A stretch of 64,000 nucleotides of DNA from Notospermus geniculatus (GCA_002633025.1 NMRB01000022.1:211458-275457); one strand, 5' to 3'; shown: positions 11,966 to 26,900, numbered from the stretch's first letter. Numbers and translations: made by a program. The notes: a model not told the origin generated them from the sequence alone.

Positions 11966-14900
11966 CTGAAAGGAAATGAAACCAAGTGAGATTGATATTC
12001 CTAGTGATTTTAGAAACGAAAATTGTTGGCTAAACGCAAGCCAGACTCCATTGAGCAGTTTTGATTACTTTCCATTGAGACAGAGTATTCTTGCTGACTG
12101 TGATCTGAACTTGCTAAAATCTATCATGCAAACCCACTGACTAAGGGCCGATTTAATAGACGTTTGCTAAGCTAACCATTGGTTCCACCAAAAATAGATA
12201 AGCGAGCGAAAAATTTACAACTAAATTTTTTCCCCAAAAGCCCGTTTTCTAAGCTCTGTACAGCGCTTNGACATCATCAAGCGGGAAATTCAAATACCCT
12301 TGTTTCATATTTCTGCAGATTGTGCCCCCTGGTGGACAAACATTGAAAAATTTACCCCCACAGAATGTGAAGAAATAATTAAGCTATGCAACCTATCAAT
12401 TACAGTTTGATGTATTTTCTCTAGACTGAGTTATTTGGATTTTTTATTTTACGGAAAATGCCCCCTGCAGAGCAGAATGTAGGTCAAATCGCAAAAATTT
12501 TTGGTTCTGTTTCGAGTCCTCCCTAGGGCCTACCTCTCCACCAACTTTCATGACCCTGGGCCTTGCGGTTGCGAAACGTGCCAGTTTAACGGACGACACA
12601 CAGACACACAGACGGACGCCACTCAGTATACATATGACTAGCTCCGCTGACCTTTGGTCAGCTGAGCTAAAAAGGAAACCATTATGTGCATGCAAGAAGA
12701 CATACTGATCAAAGAAAACTGAGTCAAACATGCAGGAAACGCGCTGTCCAGTGGTTGGGAATCAGGCGAACTGGAAATACAGGTCACTGTCAAATCTTCG
12801 GGTGTCTTGATATTACATGTATATTCCCATACAAATAATCCATAGTCTAATGTAGAATTGGTTTGGCTCCTATCTTCGCTATGCGCCGCCGCCAGTGCGT
12901 GATGGACCAAAAGATCTTCCACACGAGGGGTTGACCATTGACTTTGGAGCACCCCAAAGTGACCGTGCCTGTATTTCAACAGTTCGCTCGACAAAGTCCA
13001 AGTCTTCCACCGACCTACTAAATTACTCCAGTGAGGGTTCGCGCCTTCTCCTTCCGCCGGTGACGCCAGATGGGTGCGAAGGTGCTGGCTGTTAGAACGA
13101 AGACAGAGGGTGATTGGCATGATTGGTGTAACGACGGAGGAACACAAACAGAGAGACAGCCGTACTGTGACAGGGATGTGCATGGCCAGGGGTTGGGGAG
13201 CTCGACTCATTGGTTGCTCGAAACACCGGGGAAGCCACGCAACATTGAGTAGTCAATATTCATACGCCGGGGAAAGGAAGCGTGGCCTTGTAAAAAGCAG
13301 TGGTATGTATAATTTGTCTGCACTGCCTTTCGCTACCACCAAATACAAAGCAATATCTCATTAAAACGTTGCTGCAACCAAATTTGTACTACTTTATTAC
13401 AATGTACCTTCTTTGACCTGTGCTACCTTTTTGCCTAATATCATTGTATTTAGAAAGTCACAAAGATCGACACATAAAATGAATCCTTGATCTTCTAGAA
13501 AGTGCCTGAGGAAGACCCCGATTGGGGTTGAAAATTTGCGAAATTCAGAGACGACTTTTGTGTTATATCATGTATTTAGAAAGTGATGTAAAATACATTG
13601 CGGTATCTGTGATATTCCGAAAGCATTATACTGGTTAGTCCCAGTAACGCTTCTGAATAGGTAACGGTGGTGACCACTGTAGTTAAACATCCAACCAACA
13701 CAAAAAAGGAGAATGGGAGGTTTGGCAAAAAATACAATGACTACGACGATGACTATAACACTCGACCATCAACTGGTCAATGCATTCCTAGGGTACAGGC
13801 CGTCATCTCCATGCATAGTCATTCTCTTTGACATTTACCTTATATATCAAAAAATAAAGTTAAGAATTGTTGCTGTTTTACTTTGATTGCTGAAAGATCA
13901 AAGCGTTGAAATGAGCGGCTCCATCTCAATATGCAATATATCATCTTTAGCCACTTCGTTGTGTATAGGGGAATTCGTTGATTCGAACCAAGGTTTGAGT
14001 CTTACTCAGAAAATCCCGGCTGAATGGGAGAGTATCCCATGTGAGAGAGTTCTGAAGGCCATTAACCCTAGACTACGTAACAGCATGATAATATTGTGTG
14101 CATTTTGAAGTTCACTTCTCATATGGAAGGATGTGAAAATCATTTTTCCAATGACGGACAATGATTGCCAGAGTGATATCAAGTAGATATTCGTAACCAA
14201 AGTTACCAAATCTAGTCTACGACAGACCACCGAACAGCGAAATGATACCTTCCAAAACAACAGAAAAGGTGGCCGTATTGCAAAGTACTACAATTATACT
14301 AATTTTGTGTCTCCCTTGGCATTTTGATCTTGGATCACCAAGTGGTGTCTATACTGGTGTAGCCTTTTGTAAAGCAATCATGTCAGTTGTTCGGTGGATG
14401 AGCACAAGACACGGATTAACTTACAGCATCGTCGACGGGGAACTCATATCGTAGATCAGTGTGACTTTATTCCAACTTACATATATGAGTTGAATTTGAG
14501 GGTCTCAACTGATTCAATAGCGATGAAAAGTCAAGCAATGTTAACTTGAAAAGGAGATGCCTAGCAGAGGGTAGTGAGTAGAGATTTTAGAATCGTGCAT
14601 TCCAACAATGCAAGTGACATGAGTGAAGCAGCTGAAGAAAGTTCTCGAAAATTTTCCTCAGTCATCGTTCTCCTGATTGTAACTTTGCAAATTCGTGTAT
14701 GAAATATAGCTGCTTGACGAAATGTGAAAGAGGCAATAGAGCATTTAACTGGAAAGTGACTTAGTTATAAAGGAACTTTAAGCGCAGCGCAAATGAAAGC
14801 ATTGATAGAAAGGAGCCTGAAAACTTTCGCAAGCAAGTGCTGATATCTGCGACTGCAGAAAATGGCTGCAGGCGTAGAAGGCCAATAACTCTACCGGTTT

Positions 14901-17900
14901 TCTTCTACTTTTTAATTTCTGAGTTCCCCGCTTAATGGCTGTGAGTTGATTTCTTGGATGATTTGTGCTCGTAAGAGATCTCGACGGTAGATCCGCCAGC
15001 GCCGCCTACCGCAGAACCACGTCCAATAGAAACGGAGCTCCTGTTCTTGGCTCGGAGTTTTCCGAGGGAGTTCTCTGCAGAATCGGCTCGTTCCTCAGCT
15101 TCTTCCAGTTCGTGCTGCACCTTGCGGTATTTGGCCAGATTGATGGCTGCAATTTCCTCCTGAAAGTATAGGACATGCGGAAATTCATGAGTACTGAACA
15201 ACAACCACAACGTGGAATTCTGTCGTCAAACCTTCACAGACAGGTTCAAGAATCATTTCAATCGCAAATTGTTCGAAGATTTAACTTACAGCTTCTTCAA
15301 CTTGTCTCTTGTATGTCTTGATCTTGTTCTGGAGCTTGTCAACCAATTCCTGGACGCGTTCCTGGTTCTTGCGGTCCTCGTCGGATTGGAAGGCAAGTTC
15401 CTTCAGGCGGCGGTCAGACTTGCGCATGTTCTTCTGGGTATCAACGTGGCGGCGCTGTTCGGCATCGAGTTCAGCTTCGAGTTCATGGACCTGCAATGTA
15501 CATGTATGTTCAAATTTGAGGATATAGTTACAACACTCGACGACTAATCGGCCAGCAAACTGGGAGATTCCTTTTTTCTTTTTATTTTGGGCTAAGACTC
15601 GGGACCGAAATTACTCGACACCGCTTCGACCACATCCTGAGAACATCAGGGGTTCCCAGTGCTCGCTCCCTTCGTCACCGCACACAAACGGTGCGGTGAC
15701 GAAGGGAGCGAGCAGTAAGAACGCCTGATATTCTCAGGACGCTTCAATCAACGTACCCTGGTCTCGAGTTTCTGGAGCAGTCTCTTGCCACCCTTCATGG
15801 CAGAGGCCTCAGCTTCATCCAGGCGGACCTGCATCTCCTTGAGCTGAGACTCGGAGTTCTTCCTCATCTTTTCAATCTGCATGCTGTGATCCTGTTCACT
15901 GCGGAGCTCTTCGGCAATGCGGGTGGCATCAGCCAAGGCCTTCTTGGCTCTCTCATCGGCGTTCCTGATCTCATTGCTCTGCTCGTCGAGGTCAGCCTGC
16001 AAAGTAAATGAAAACGTATGAATGATGTATCGCATCGGAATTCGGGTGGGAAGTAAAAATCTCGGAAGTTGAATTCTAATCAGAGGCCACGGTGATTTGG
16101 TGAAGCTGTGATGCAAGTTCGATTGCGACCTTTGCCAACCATCTATTTTCTAGTATGCTGATGCCGACTTTGACTCATCTTTGTTAACATCGACTCACCT
16201 GCATGGCAGCGATGTCGGCTTCAAGCTTCCTCTTGTGGCCAGTCAGAGATGTGTTCTGGACAGAGAGCTCATTGACACGGTCGCTGGCCTCATGGAGTTC
16301 ACTTTCGGCAGCCTTGCGGGCCCTCTCGGCAGATTCGACGGTGGTTCTCAGTTCCTCAACGTCAGCGTGGAGAGAGTTGGCACGGCGCTCAGCGATGCCC
16401 AATTGTTCGCGCGCCTCATCGCGCTGGCGCTGCTCATCTTCGACAGCAGTCTGGAGTTCCTGCAATGTGGACATCACCATTCGGTCAGAAGCAATACAAT
16501 TTTAAAAACAAAACCGACTTAAGCCAGTGTGACATGAGAGAAGGTTTGCTTTATATACGAAAGAAAATTTGTCTGCAATGTTACCTCTCCACTTTTCTCT
16601 AGAAGAGTACATGTACATGTACCTAATGCAGTGTTACTCTGGAGAAAAGGAGAAAAAGACACCCCGTGCATTGCAACGAAGAGAGAGTCTACGAACTCTT
16701 TACCCTGATTTGCTGTTGGTATTTCTTGATGTTCTTCTCAGCGTCGGCGCGAACTCTGTTGGATGCGTCAAGGGCAACCTCAAGTTCATTGATGTCACTC
16801 TCGAGTTTCTTCTTTGCTTTCACGGCGTCGGCCTTGCCCTTGGTCTCAGCTTCCAAGCTAGCCTGCATTGATTCCATCGCGCGCTGGTGGTTCTTGCTGT
16901 AAATTTGCAGCAGATTTAGCATAAAAAGGAAAGGGGTCGTACGAAGGAATGACAAAATATCTCGATTCTACCAAAAGTGTGCTTCAGTTAAAATCATAAA
17001 ATATCACCGATGATTTTCTTTCTTGCTTCAAATGTAACATCGAGTCATAAGGATGGAATGAATAGGCAAGGCTACAGGCAAGATTGTGTGACGGTGAAGG
17101 AATATTGGTGTTTTCTTGTCGAGTAGACGTGGGTAGGATAGGTTGTGTGAAACGTGATGTATGGATAGGATAGATGGGGAAGATTTCTGCTGAGGCATGA
17201 CGAATTTGTCCGGATATTGTTGTAGGTAGGAATTTTTTGGGATGACGATGGCACTGGGTGTTTGTGAAACAGGATTGCGAAGGGTGTTTTGGGTTTTGGG
17301 TTAGGGTGAGAGGCTCTGATGACTCTACTTGTTCACCATCTTGGTCAACGGTACGGGTATGTGACAGTGACCAACGAGATAGGGATCTATCATCTCCTTC
17401 ATTGCTCGGATGAAATGACGCTGGTCCTCATCCGAGCACTTCTTTGGATGAGCTAAAGAAATATACCAGTATTACCAAACGCCGTGTTTTCTGAACACAG
17501 CATCGTCCTGTCCGAAAGTACCAAACGTGTTGACCTGTTTGGGACCTTTGTAAGGAAATAAATCATTGATCATGACTCGGGGGAACAGAGGAGGAATAGA
17601 ACATCAGCCACAAAACAGATCACAAACTGAGTTCAATGGCAGATTGCGGCAGCCACTTTCTTGTTCCAGGGCAAGGTTTCAGAGTACGGATTTGAGTTCG
17701 TTTGTAGCTTGAATTTGGGGAATCTTGGGGCAGGTGGAGTTGTATAGTTTAAGTTGGAAGTAGGGTTTAATCAGAAGAGAGAGTTCTCGCTTGATACCGA
17801 AGTTTGAAAGCACCGGCCAAGCTCTTTTGTTGACACGTCCGAGATTTGTTTATTGTTGGTTTAAGTATATTGATCACCGATATTTGCACTCAAGTTGGAT

Positions 17901-20900
17901 CTGTATTTCGTGTTGTATTTGTCATGTTTTGATGTGTGAGGTGAAGTACAAAATGTATTCCGCCTGTCGGCTTATGATTTGTGATCATCAAATACCGTAC
18001 CGGTGAATTCTCAAAGATACAGACAACGGACGTACAAAAAAAAATCAAACATTCTGCATCATTCGCTGGTACAAAATGTATTCCGCTGTCGGTTTACGAT
18101 TTGTGATCATCAAATACGCGGACGGTGAATTCTCAAAGATACAGACAATGACGTACAAAAATTGAAACATTCTACATCATTCGCTAAACGCTAAAAAGAA
18201 CATAAGCCGCATGCTACAGTAATATGTAAACATCTGTCGCTGCAGCAGACGATAGGTGTATGAATTACCAATTGGCATGCTTAACTCGCATCTGTTGCCA
18301 ACATAAATTGCTGAATGATTTTTACATGCTTAGCAATGGCAAGCATTTATCGGCTAACTAATTGATTGATTGACGTTCTTGACAGCTCTTTGAAAACGAT
18401 TTACCGTTGGTGGATAGCAGCTAACGATTGAAAAGCAATTGAACTTGAATTCAAACTAATTTTAACTAACATGACGTGCAGAGTAAGAGAATTAAAGGAA
18501 AAAGAACATTTAGAGAATAAAAGTAGGAGAGAAATTTTATGGCGAATTGAGAAAGCCAACCCGTGGGTGGCGAAGAAAGGAATAGAAAAGATTTGTGGAA
18601 AAGAAAGTGACTGTGAACTGCTCTAAAACCTAATCTGCCATGCGCTGAGTTACGTGTCTGCTTGACATACCGAGTGTTCTCAAATTCCTCCTCTTTCTCC
18701 TGTAGTCTCCTGTCAATGTCCTGGCGGATTTGGGAGAGTTCGAGCTGTCCGCGCATGACCTTGGCCTCTTCTTGTTCAAGGGCGGCCTCAGCCTCCTCAA
18801 GAGCCTGCTGAAGTTCTTCCTTCTCCATCTGCAACCTCTTGCGGGCCTTGTCAAGCTCGTGTGTGTTGCGGCCACCTTCGCCAAGTTGTTCGGTAAGATC
18901 GTGGATCTCGTCTGAAATGTTCCAAAATGCAGTTTGTCAAACTCCGTGTGTGATTGTATTGTAAAAGAAGTTCAGCGTGGTAGATATAAATCATTGAAGT
19001 CGTTCTTCTACACCAGGGCCCAAATCCATAAAACCTTGCTACATGTAGCTTAGTTGGTTGCTAGTTGTGTACATCGGCCTGTACAAACTGGGCACTTCAG
19101 CAGGCAACTAAGCCTAGCAAGGTTTTATGGATTTGGGCCCTGATTTCCAAATGCGTGCATATTTGACACCTGTCATCATAGATAACTTTCACCTACCTGA
19201 GAGATTCTTGTTCTCCCTTCTGAGTGCGTTGACAACATCTTGGTTCTCCTCAATGACAGATTTCAGTTTGAAGATCTCGGTGGAGTAACCGCGAGATTCC
19301 CTGTGGGTGTTCTCGAGCTCAGCGTTCAAATCGTTGCACTTGTGTTGCCACTCGGCAACAGTCTTGTCGAAGTTGCGCTGTTTCTTTTCAAGATTGGCAG
19401 CAGTGGCGTTGGCCCTCTCTACGTCGATCATAAGATCCTCGAGTTCACCCTGGAGTCTGGTCTTAGTTTTCTCAAGATTGGCACACTTGGCCTGGGCACC
19501 TTCAACGTTGGATTCAGCTTCCTGCAATTTCTGTTGCAGTCTACGCCTGAAAAAACACAAAACGGATGCAGAATTAACGTTTCTGCCCCAGGAGAGACAC
19601 TGGACATCGTAATAGTATGAAGGAATACAACAGAATTCATCACGTAGTACTGACGTCAATAAAGAAATTTTAGTTCTATTTCTGGAGAGGTTATGGTGAC
19701 TTCATGCAGTAGATTACTTACTTGGCCTCCTCGAGCTCTTCTGACCTGTTGACACCCTCACCCTCGAATTTGGCACGCCATTGCTGGATTTCGTTATGTG
19801 CCTTGGCAAGTTGGCGCTGAAGGTCAGATTTGCCCTCCTGCTCCTCCTCCAATTGGTCTCTAAGGCCGTCCATATCAGCATTGAGGTTGCGGACCTCACC
19901 CATCAGCTTGGCCTTGGCCCTGCTCTCATCCTCAGAGGAACGCTTGGCCTCCTCCAGCTGTGCAGAGAGTGTTGATTTGGCCTTGGTGAGTGCACTGATC
20001 TGGTGCTCGGCTTCCTCAAGCTGCTTGGAGAGGTCTGAGTTCTCAGCCTGGAGCTTGGTCTTTTGTGAGCTCAGGTCTTGGATCTGACGGTTGGATTCGT
20101 CAAGCTTGCTGTTGAGGTCCGACAGCTGGCTCTCGAGATTCTTGGCGAGTTTCTCAGCAGCACCCTAAAGAAAGTAATGTACGTTATATTCAGGGTACAT
20201 GTACATGTCTGTTTGAAAGAAGTAATGTCAACCTATTGTAGCATCACAGTTACCTTGAAGTAACACCATCAACCGAAAGATGTTACAGTAATCATTGATA
20301 CTACAGTTAATCATAAAGGGAGTAAGAAATAAAAGTGGAAAATAAGAAGTGGGAAATTTTGCAGTTTTGCGCGAATTATTCAATTTCTCTGTCCCATTTT
20401 GAAATATATCACCGGAAAAATCAGACAAAATGTCATGTCATTTTAAGAAAATTTCTCAAAATGGGAACAAAGTCTATCCCAATTTTGAGAAATTGAAAAT
20501 TCGCCTCAAAGTGCCAAAATTTCCCACTTCTTATTTTCCACTTTTATTTCTTACTCCCTTCATAATAGGCATCGCGTTCTAAAGACAAACATGACATTCA
20601 CTTAATCAATTACTGTACGAAGCGCTATTAGAGCGATGCGTGAGCTTCAGTTCCAGATACATTGCAATTCAACTTAATCATTCAAGAAAAAGGAAACACA
20701 TGAACACCAAGAGGTTGGTACTGTACCCTTTGCTTTTCTGATATTTCTAAACTATTTAAAAGGTCTTCACACTCCATGTCCAGTTCTATTCTTTCCTTTT
20801 CTAATCTGTTAAACACACAAAAGAAAGAATTCGGGGTGATATCATCATGCAATGACATTCACACAGGAGAAAAACGTATCACCATGAACACGTTTTTTTT

Positions 20901-23900
20901 TCTCTCAAAAATAAGCTCACGTGCTGTTCAGCTGAAGATAACAATCATTGAGGGGTGCTCATCAGGCATTACACTCAATAATTCAGTGGTATCGGCCTCC
21001 GCTCGAAGCTGTCACCCTCAACCACTGAAACACTTGGTGCCAAAGTTCGTTTCTGAACTTTGTCACTACCAGTTGTTGACGAACGCGCTCGATCAACCAG
21101 CCAATGAGCGATCAGCCAATAAGAAAATGTTTCATGTTTTCCCCTTGTTGCGTGAAATACTGGTCGCTGATTGGTTGATGACAGTTTGCACCATCTAGTG
21201 TTCAGAAACATGATTAGGCCCCATATGTGCCAGTGGTTGAGAGCGTATAACTAGTATTAAGCTCGAGGCCACTGGGGACGAGTGTAATCAGGCATAATGC
21301 AAATAATAAAACGAGGAGAAAACATAGAGTAAACAACCTTAAAGGGGGCTCGTGGTAAATTAAAGCAAGGAAGAACCTGTATTTGGCCAGAGAAGGTAGG
21401 GCATGGAAAACGTCATGCAGTAACACAGTGAGGTAAAAAAGAACACGCTGAGGTAAAAAAATAACACACTGACAGGTAAAAAAGAACATTCCGAACATCG
21501 TCAGAACAATCAATCAGCCACTAAAAATAAATAACGAGGGGAAATGGTAAAACAAGAAACACAACATTTTCAAACATAGACTTTCATCATGAATAAAGGT
21601 TTTGATGCTTTCGTGAATCCAGTCCATGAGATTTAAGATGCAACATTTCGTTTGTTCATGCATTTGAAAAACCCATGCATGCTCGTACCTTGCCCTTCTG
21701 GACGTACTCAAGCTGCGACTGGATATCATCGAGTTCAGATTTGAACTGGTTCTTTTCCTTCTCAATCCTGAAGCAAATTGTTTTGCCTTTTGAAGTCTGG
21801 GTTATCTGAGGATTTCACTCTACATGTATTGTGTTTGGTTCAGTCTGCCCATGTTAATTTTTTAAAATTTAAGTCTACCATTTAGATCTACCATCAAAGG
21901 TTTACATCATTAGTTGGTAAAACGCCTGGCAACCTGCCAGTAACGCACTCGTAAAATGGCCTACCTGCTCTTGGCTTTCTGGAGCTGGTCATTCTGGTCA
22001 GAAAGCTCGTTCTGAGCATCCTGTGACTTCTTCCTTGTCTGAGCGATTTGAGCTTCGCTCTGGACGCTTAGTTCTTCGATATCGCGACGGAGTTTTCCGA
22101 GTTCCATCTCGCGCTTCTTGTTGAGCTCGAGCTGAGCAGCGGTTGCACCACCAGCCTCATCGAGCCTCTCACCAAGTTCTTCCAGCTCGCGGGAGAGTTC
22201 AGCACGTTGTTTTTCGACCTGTAATATGTAGATACGTCGTTTTATCATTTCTACCGCATTCCGTGATTCCAGATGTTTAATCAAGGTTCGACTGAAAATT
22301 CTTTTGCCAATGACATTTGGTGCTTCCTTAATTTGTTCACCTGTTCTAAGATAAGACGGCACGGAAAGACAGTTGAACCAATGCTCCCATTATCACTGCC
22401 TTCGCTGCGAGTAGCGAAGATTTCAACCAATAATTTCACCTGAATGATGCGTTTGAAATGGTCAATCGCGATGCTTCCAGTCATCGATATATCTCCACTG
22501 AAAGCTTTACTTTCAGTTCTTTCCTTTGACCTGTTTGTTTTCACCTAGGAAATGATTAATGCGTCACTTACCTTAGATCTTGACTGCCTCTCAGCTTCGA
22601 GTTCCTCTTCGAGCTCTTCGATACGGGCCTGGAAGATGAGTGGATTTTGAGTAAATTCGGTTGCCTCCAACCCATTTTCTCATGGCTTTCAGATTCATAT
22701 TAGCGATATCAAGTGTCAAATACGACGGAAGTAAAATACTATTGTCCGTAAAAATGACTTTTCCTCGTCTTATTTATTCACAGGCGAGAACCGCTCATGT
22801 ATAGTGACATCCATCGGTTTCACAGTCTTGAATTTTTAAATGTGTTCAACACAAATCCTCAATGTACATGTAATTGTCGCTAAATTTTATACCGCTATTA
22901 TTAAAAAAACTTTTATGCTAAGAGAACAAACACTCATAAATCCACAAACAACAGCAACAAACATACCAAGAATCAAAATATTTGTTGAAACCCATCTTGC
23001 CCCTCCCTGTTTCTTAAGAGGTTCATCTTCTGTGACTCTGTTCATTTACCTTTTGCAGGACAGTCGTTCAACTGACTGGCGAATTACATTTGCAGGGCTT
23101 GAAATACGTAACTGCTGTTACCCCAAAAGAAAGAATCTTGATCGTGTCTACCTACTTCGTACATTTGTCTCGCATGCCGGTCACTGCAACCACCCCATTC
23201 GCCCACCTCACGGAACACTCTTTTACTCTTGGCACTTAATCGTGGGTTTATTGTGGTTAGACCTCCAGTTAGTTTCATAAGAGCGTAATAACTGTCGTCA
23301 TGATCTCTGGAGTAGCTATTGTAATGCCTGTCATCATCTCGCGTTCGATACGTCTGGCGGTATTCACTTCCATAGGAGGTAGGCCTACTGTAGGTATCCG
23401 GTCTATGGACCCCAGAATCCTTTACTTTGACACTGACAGTTGGCATTCCATAATCGTCATCATAACTCCGCGGCGGAGAGTCGCGGACATCGTACCCATT
23501 GAAATCATCCATCTCAACTACCCGAGGGCGGTTATCCCCAGCGTCTATTTCAGTCACCACGGATGTTTGAGGCAGAGGGGGTTCTTCTACCATCGTGTAC
23601 CCCTTTTCTGGATATTCCTCAATGGTTACAGTAGGCGGAGCCATTCCGTTCACTTCTCCAGCCATATTTATCGAAGTTAATTCACTATCGAAATTTCGAA
23701 AGAGTGGGTCAGTTGAGGTTAAGAAGCTCTTGAGATATCGGATCAATCCAGTAAAATTATAGTAAATCTAAATTGAGAAACACGTGCACAGTATCCGAGA
23801 GCGTTACACAGTTTCCGAAAGCGAACTCGAATATGATCCGAAGTGTGCATCCAAATGCCCGAAAGTTAAACGAGGAACTCGAGAGTAGAGGGTAATGGCA

Positions 23901-26900
23901 GATTGTGGTTGCTGTTCATGTCGTCGGATTCTTTGGAGTACTCTTAGGACCAGGCACTCCCATCGAATGATCACGATCCCACCAGCACTGCAACCACCCG
24001 GCGAAGCAGAGATGAGATGCGCAATGGATATCGGGAGATTCCAGAACGCCTCGCCCACCACCTGGTGCGGTGTTTCTGGAGATTTTTCAAGCCTGGCATC
24101 TTAAACATGTTAAAAAGAAACCTGGGGCCAATCAACCAATCAAGTTTTATCAGTTGACTCATTGCAACTACAAACTTGGATAACAGCTCGGTGAGATGAT
24201 TTAAAGGCTTCTAAACTAACTGTAGTATATGATGTACTACACAGATTGCTCAGGCATTCGTTTATGACGTGGAACATTTGTTTTTCGGTCCAGAGACGCT
24301 TGAAGGATGGGGATAATTGTAGGTGGATGCATCATTGACGTTCAGTGCGGAGGAAATGTTTAGTCTGCAGATCATACTTCAGGTTGGTTAATGCTTTGTG
24401 AAGTTAGCCGTAACTTGCACACACGAAGGAAGTTTTCTGACTCAGAGTTGTCTACGTATACGACAATTACTGGCTGTGTAGCCACAATCCGAGAATATCA
24501 ATGGTTGTTTAAATTTAGCACCGTTCAGAATTTGTATAGACCTGATTTCATGGGATGACTAGTTAATAGGGAGTTTAAGAAACCAAACGATAAACGTTAA
24601 CTTTACGACAACGTTACTTTTTGTACCGAAAATGCAATATATAATCTGGTGAATTCGCAGTATGAAAAATAACGTTGTCGTAAAGTTAACGTTTATCGTT
24701 TGATTTCTTAAACCCCTATTAAGTCTCCCACACTAACTTGGATAAGTTATCAGAAGAAGAGCAGCGCAATGGAGGCAACCAGTCTGCATGAAAATACCAT
24801 CCTCATCTATCAAGTAGGCTATGTATACCTGCGTCGGCAAATTCAATTTCAGCAGGTTTTGGCCACCTCTTAGTGGCTTCGCTGATGATGGTGAGAGGTG
24901 GATACCAGAAAGTTGCTCATGTACTACTGAATTTAAAAACCAACGAATTTCTCTATCGTCTGGGAACACATGGTGCTATCTCATAAAAAAAATGTGCATG
25001 TCTAGCCTACCTGTCGAAGACTACTTGCGCCGATGAGGGAGTGGTGAACGTTTGTCAGAGAGAAACATATAGGCCTACCCACGCAATCTGCATGTTTATG
25101 TAAAGAGCTGCTCTAACTGTAATCACGAATTGCCTGGCCCACTTAGTCACAGCGGTATTTACGTTCAGGATAGGTAAGGGAAGTTAAAGATCTCCTAGTA
25201 TAAGCACCGTAATCAAAGTAAATGCTTGATCTTCGATTGGCTTTTAAATACGATACGCATGTGGAAGGAATTGTGCTGGCAGTTTTCACGGTTATATTAA
25301 GACGGATACCGACTGATAGGAATGTGTTGAAATATCTAGAAAAATTCTTGATAGATATCAGTCAGAAGACTAATTGTGGAAACGAGAGCAGCAGAACAGT
25401 TGTTCGTCCTTTACTCCTCCATTCGCTATAATTCAAATTGCTTCTTGGCTATTAATGGAGTTTTAACTCATGCATGCAACCCAACTAGTTATCAATCACG
25501 TTATCTGTTACGTGCTCCCAACTGTATGAGCAATGATACCCAAGTTTCTATGCCTTCTGCTTTGAAGAACAGTTGATGTTTGTCAGCGTTGATAAAGAGG
25601 TACACCTCAGAATTGTTGATGAAACTCCCCTTCGACGATTGTCCATTCACCACCTTGTCAACACATCACAGATACACACAAAAGTCAAACATTCATTCAT
25701 TCACTACCGCGTTAGTAAGAAGGAAGGTTTTTGATAGGCTACTCTACCTGGAGTTCCTTGATCTTCTTCTGGAGCTGACCAACAAGGGACTGTTCGTCCT
25801 CGTTCTTGGCATTCAAGCTGGCGATCTCCATGTCCTTCCTCCTCNTATTTAGGGAGTTTAAGAAACCAAACGATAAACGTTAACTTTACGACAACGTTAT
25901 TTTTTGTACCGAAAATGCAATATATAATGGGGAGGTTTCGAAATCAAACGATAAACCAAACTTTTACGACAACGTTATTTTTCATACTACACATTAACCA
26001 GATTTTGTATTGCATTTTCGGTACAAAAATAAAGTTGTCGTTAACGTTTACGTTTATCGTTTGATTTCGAAACCTCCCTAATCTGGCGAATTCGCCGTAT
26101 GAAAAATAACGTTGTCGTAAAGTAAACGTTTATCGTTTGATTTCTTAAACTCCCTATTAAGTCTCCCACACTATTAAGTCTCCCACACTAACTTGGATAA
26201 GTTATCAGAAGAAGAGCAGCGCAATGGAGGCAACCAGTCTGCATGAAAATACCATCCTCATCTATTAAATAGGCTGTGTATACCTGCGTCGGCAAATTCA
26301 ATTTCAGCAGGTTTTTGCCACCTCTTAGTGGCTTCGCTGATGTTGGTGAGAGGTGGATACCAGAAAGTTGCTCATGCACATGTACATGTACTACTGAATT
26401 TAAAAACCAACGAATTTCTCTATCGTCTGGGAACACATGGTGCTATCTCATAAAAAAATGTGCATGTCTAGCCTACCTGTCGAAGACTACTTGCGCCGAT
26501 GAGGGAGTGGTGAACGTTTGTCAGAGAGAAACATATAGGCCTACCCACGCAATCTGCATGTTGATGTAAAGAGCTGCTCTAACTGTAATCACGAATTGCC
26601 TGGCCCACTTAGTCACAGCGGTATTTACGTTCAGGATAGGTAAGGGAAGTTAAAGATCTCCTAGTATAAGCACCGTAATCAAAGTAAATGCTTGATCTTC
26701 GATTGACTTTTAAATACGATACGCATGTGGAAGGAATTGTGCTGGCAGTTTTCACGGGTTATATTAAGACGGAATACCGACTGATAGGAATGTGTTGAAA
26801 TATCTAGAAAAATTCTTGATAGATATCAGTCAGAAGACTAATTGTGGAAACGAGAGCAGCAGAACAGTTGTTCGTCCTTTACTCCTCCATTCGCTATAAT

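Larger units (their letters stand above)
24568..25844. repeat. Large direct repeat 1, copy 1
   Basis: About 1.28 kb that recurs almost base for base at 25851-27312, apart from extra foldback DNA in copy 2. It ends at the N at 25845, inside myosin exon 20. Confidence 0.85.

Noticed and set aside
12444-13210. Overlapping minus-strand open frames in the intron before exon 32
   Set aside because: They lie over an interspersed-repeat fragment and lack splice-compatible myosin-like sequence.
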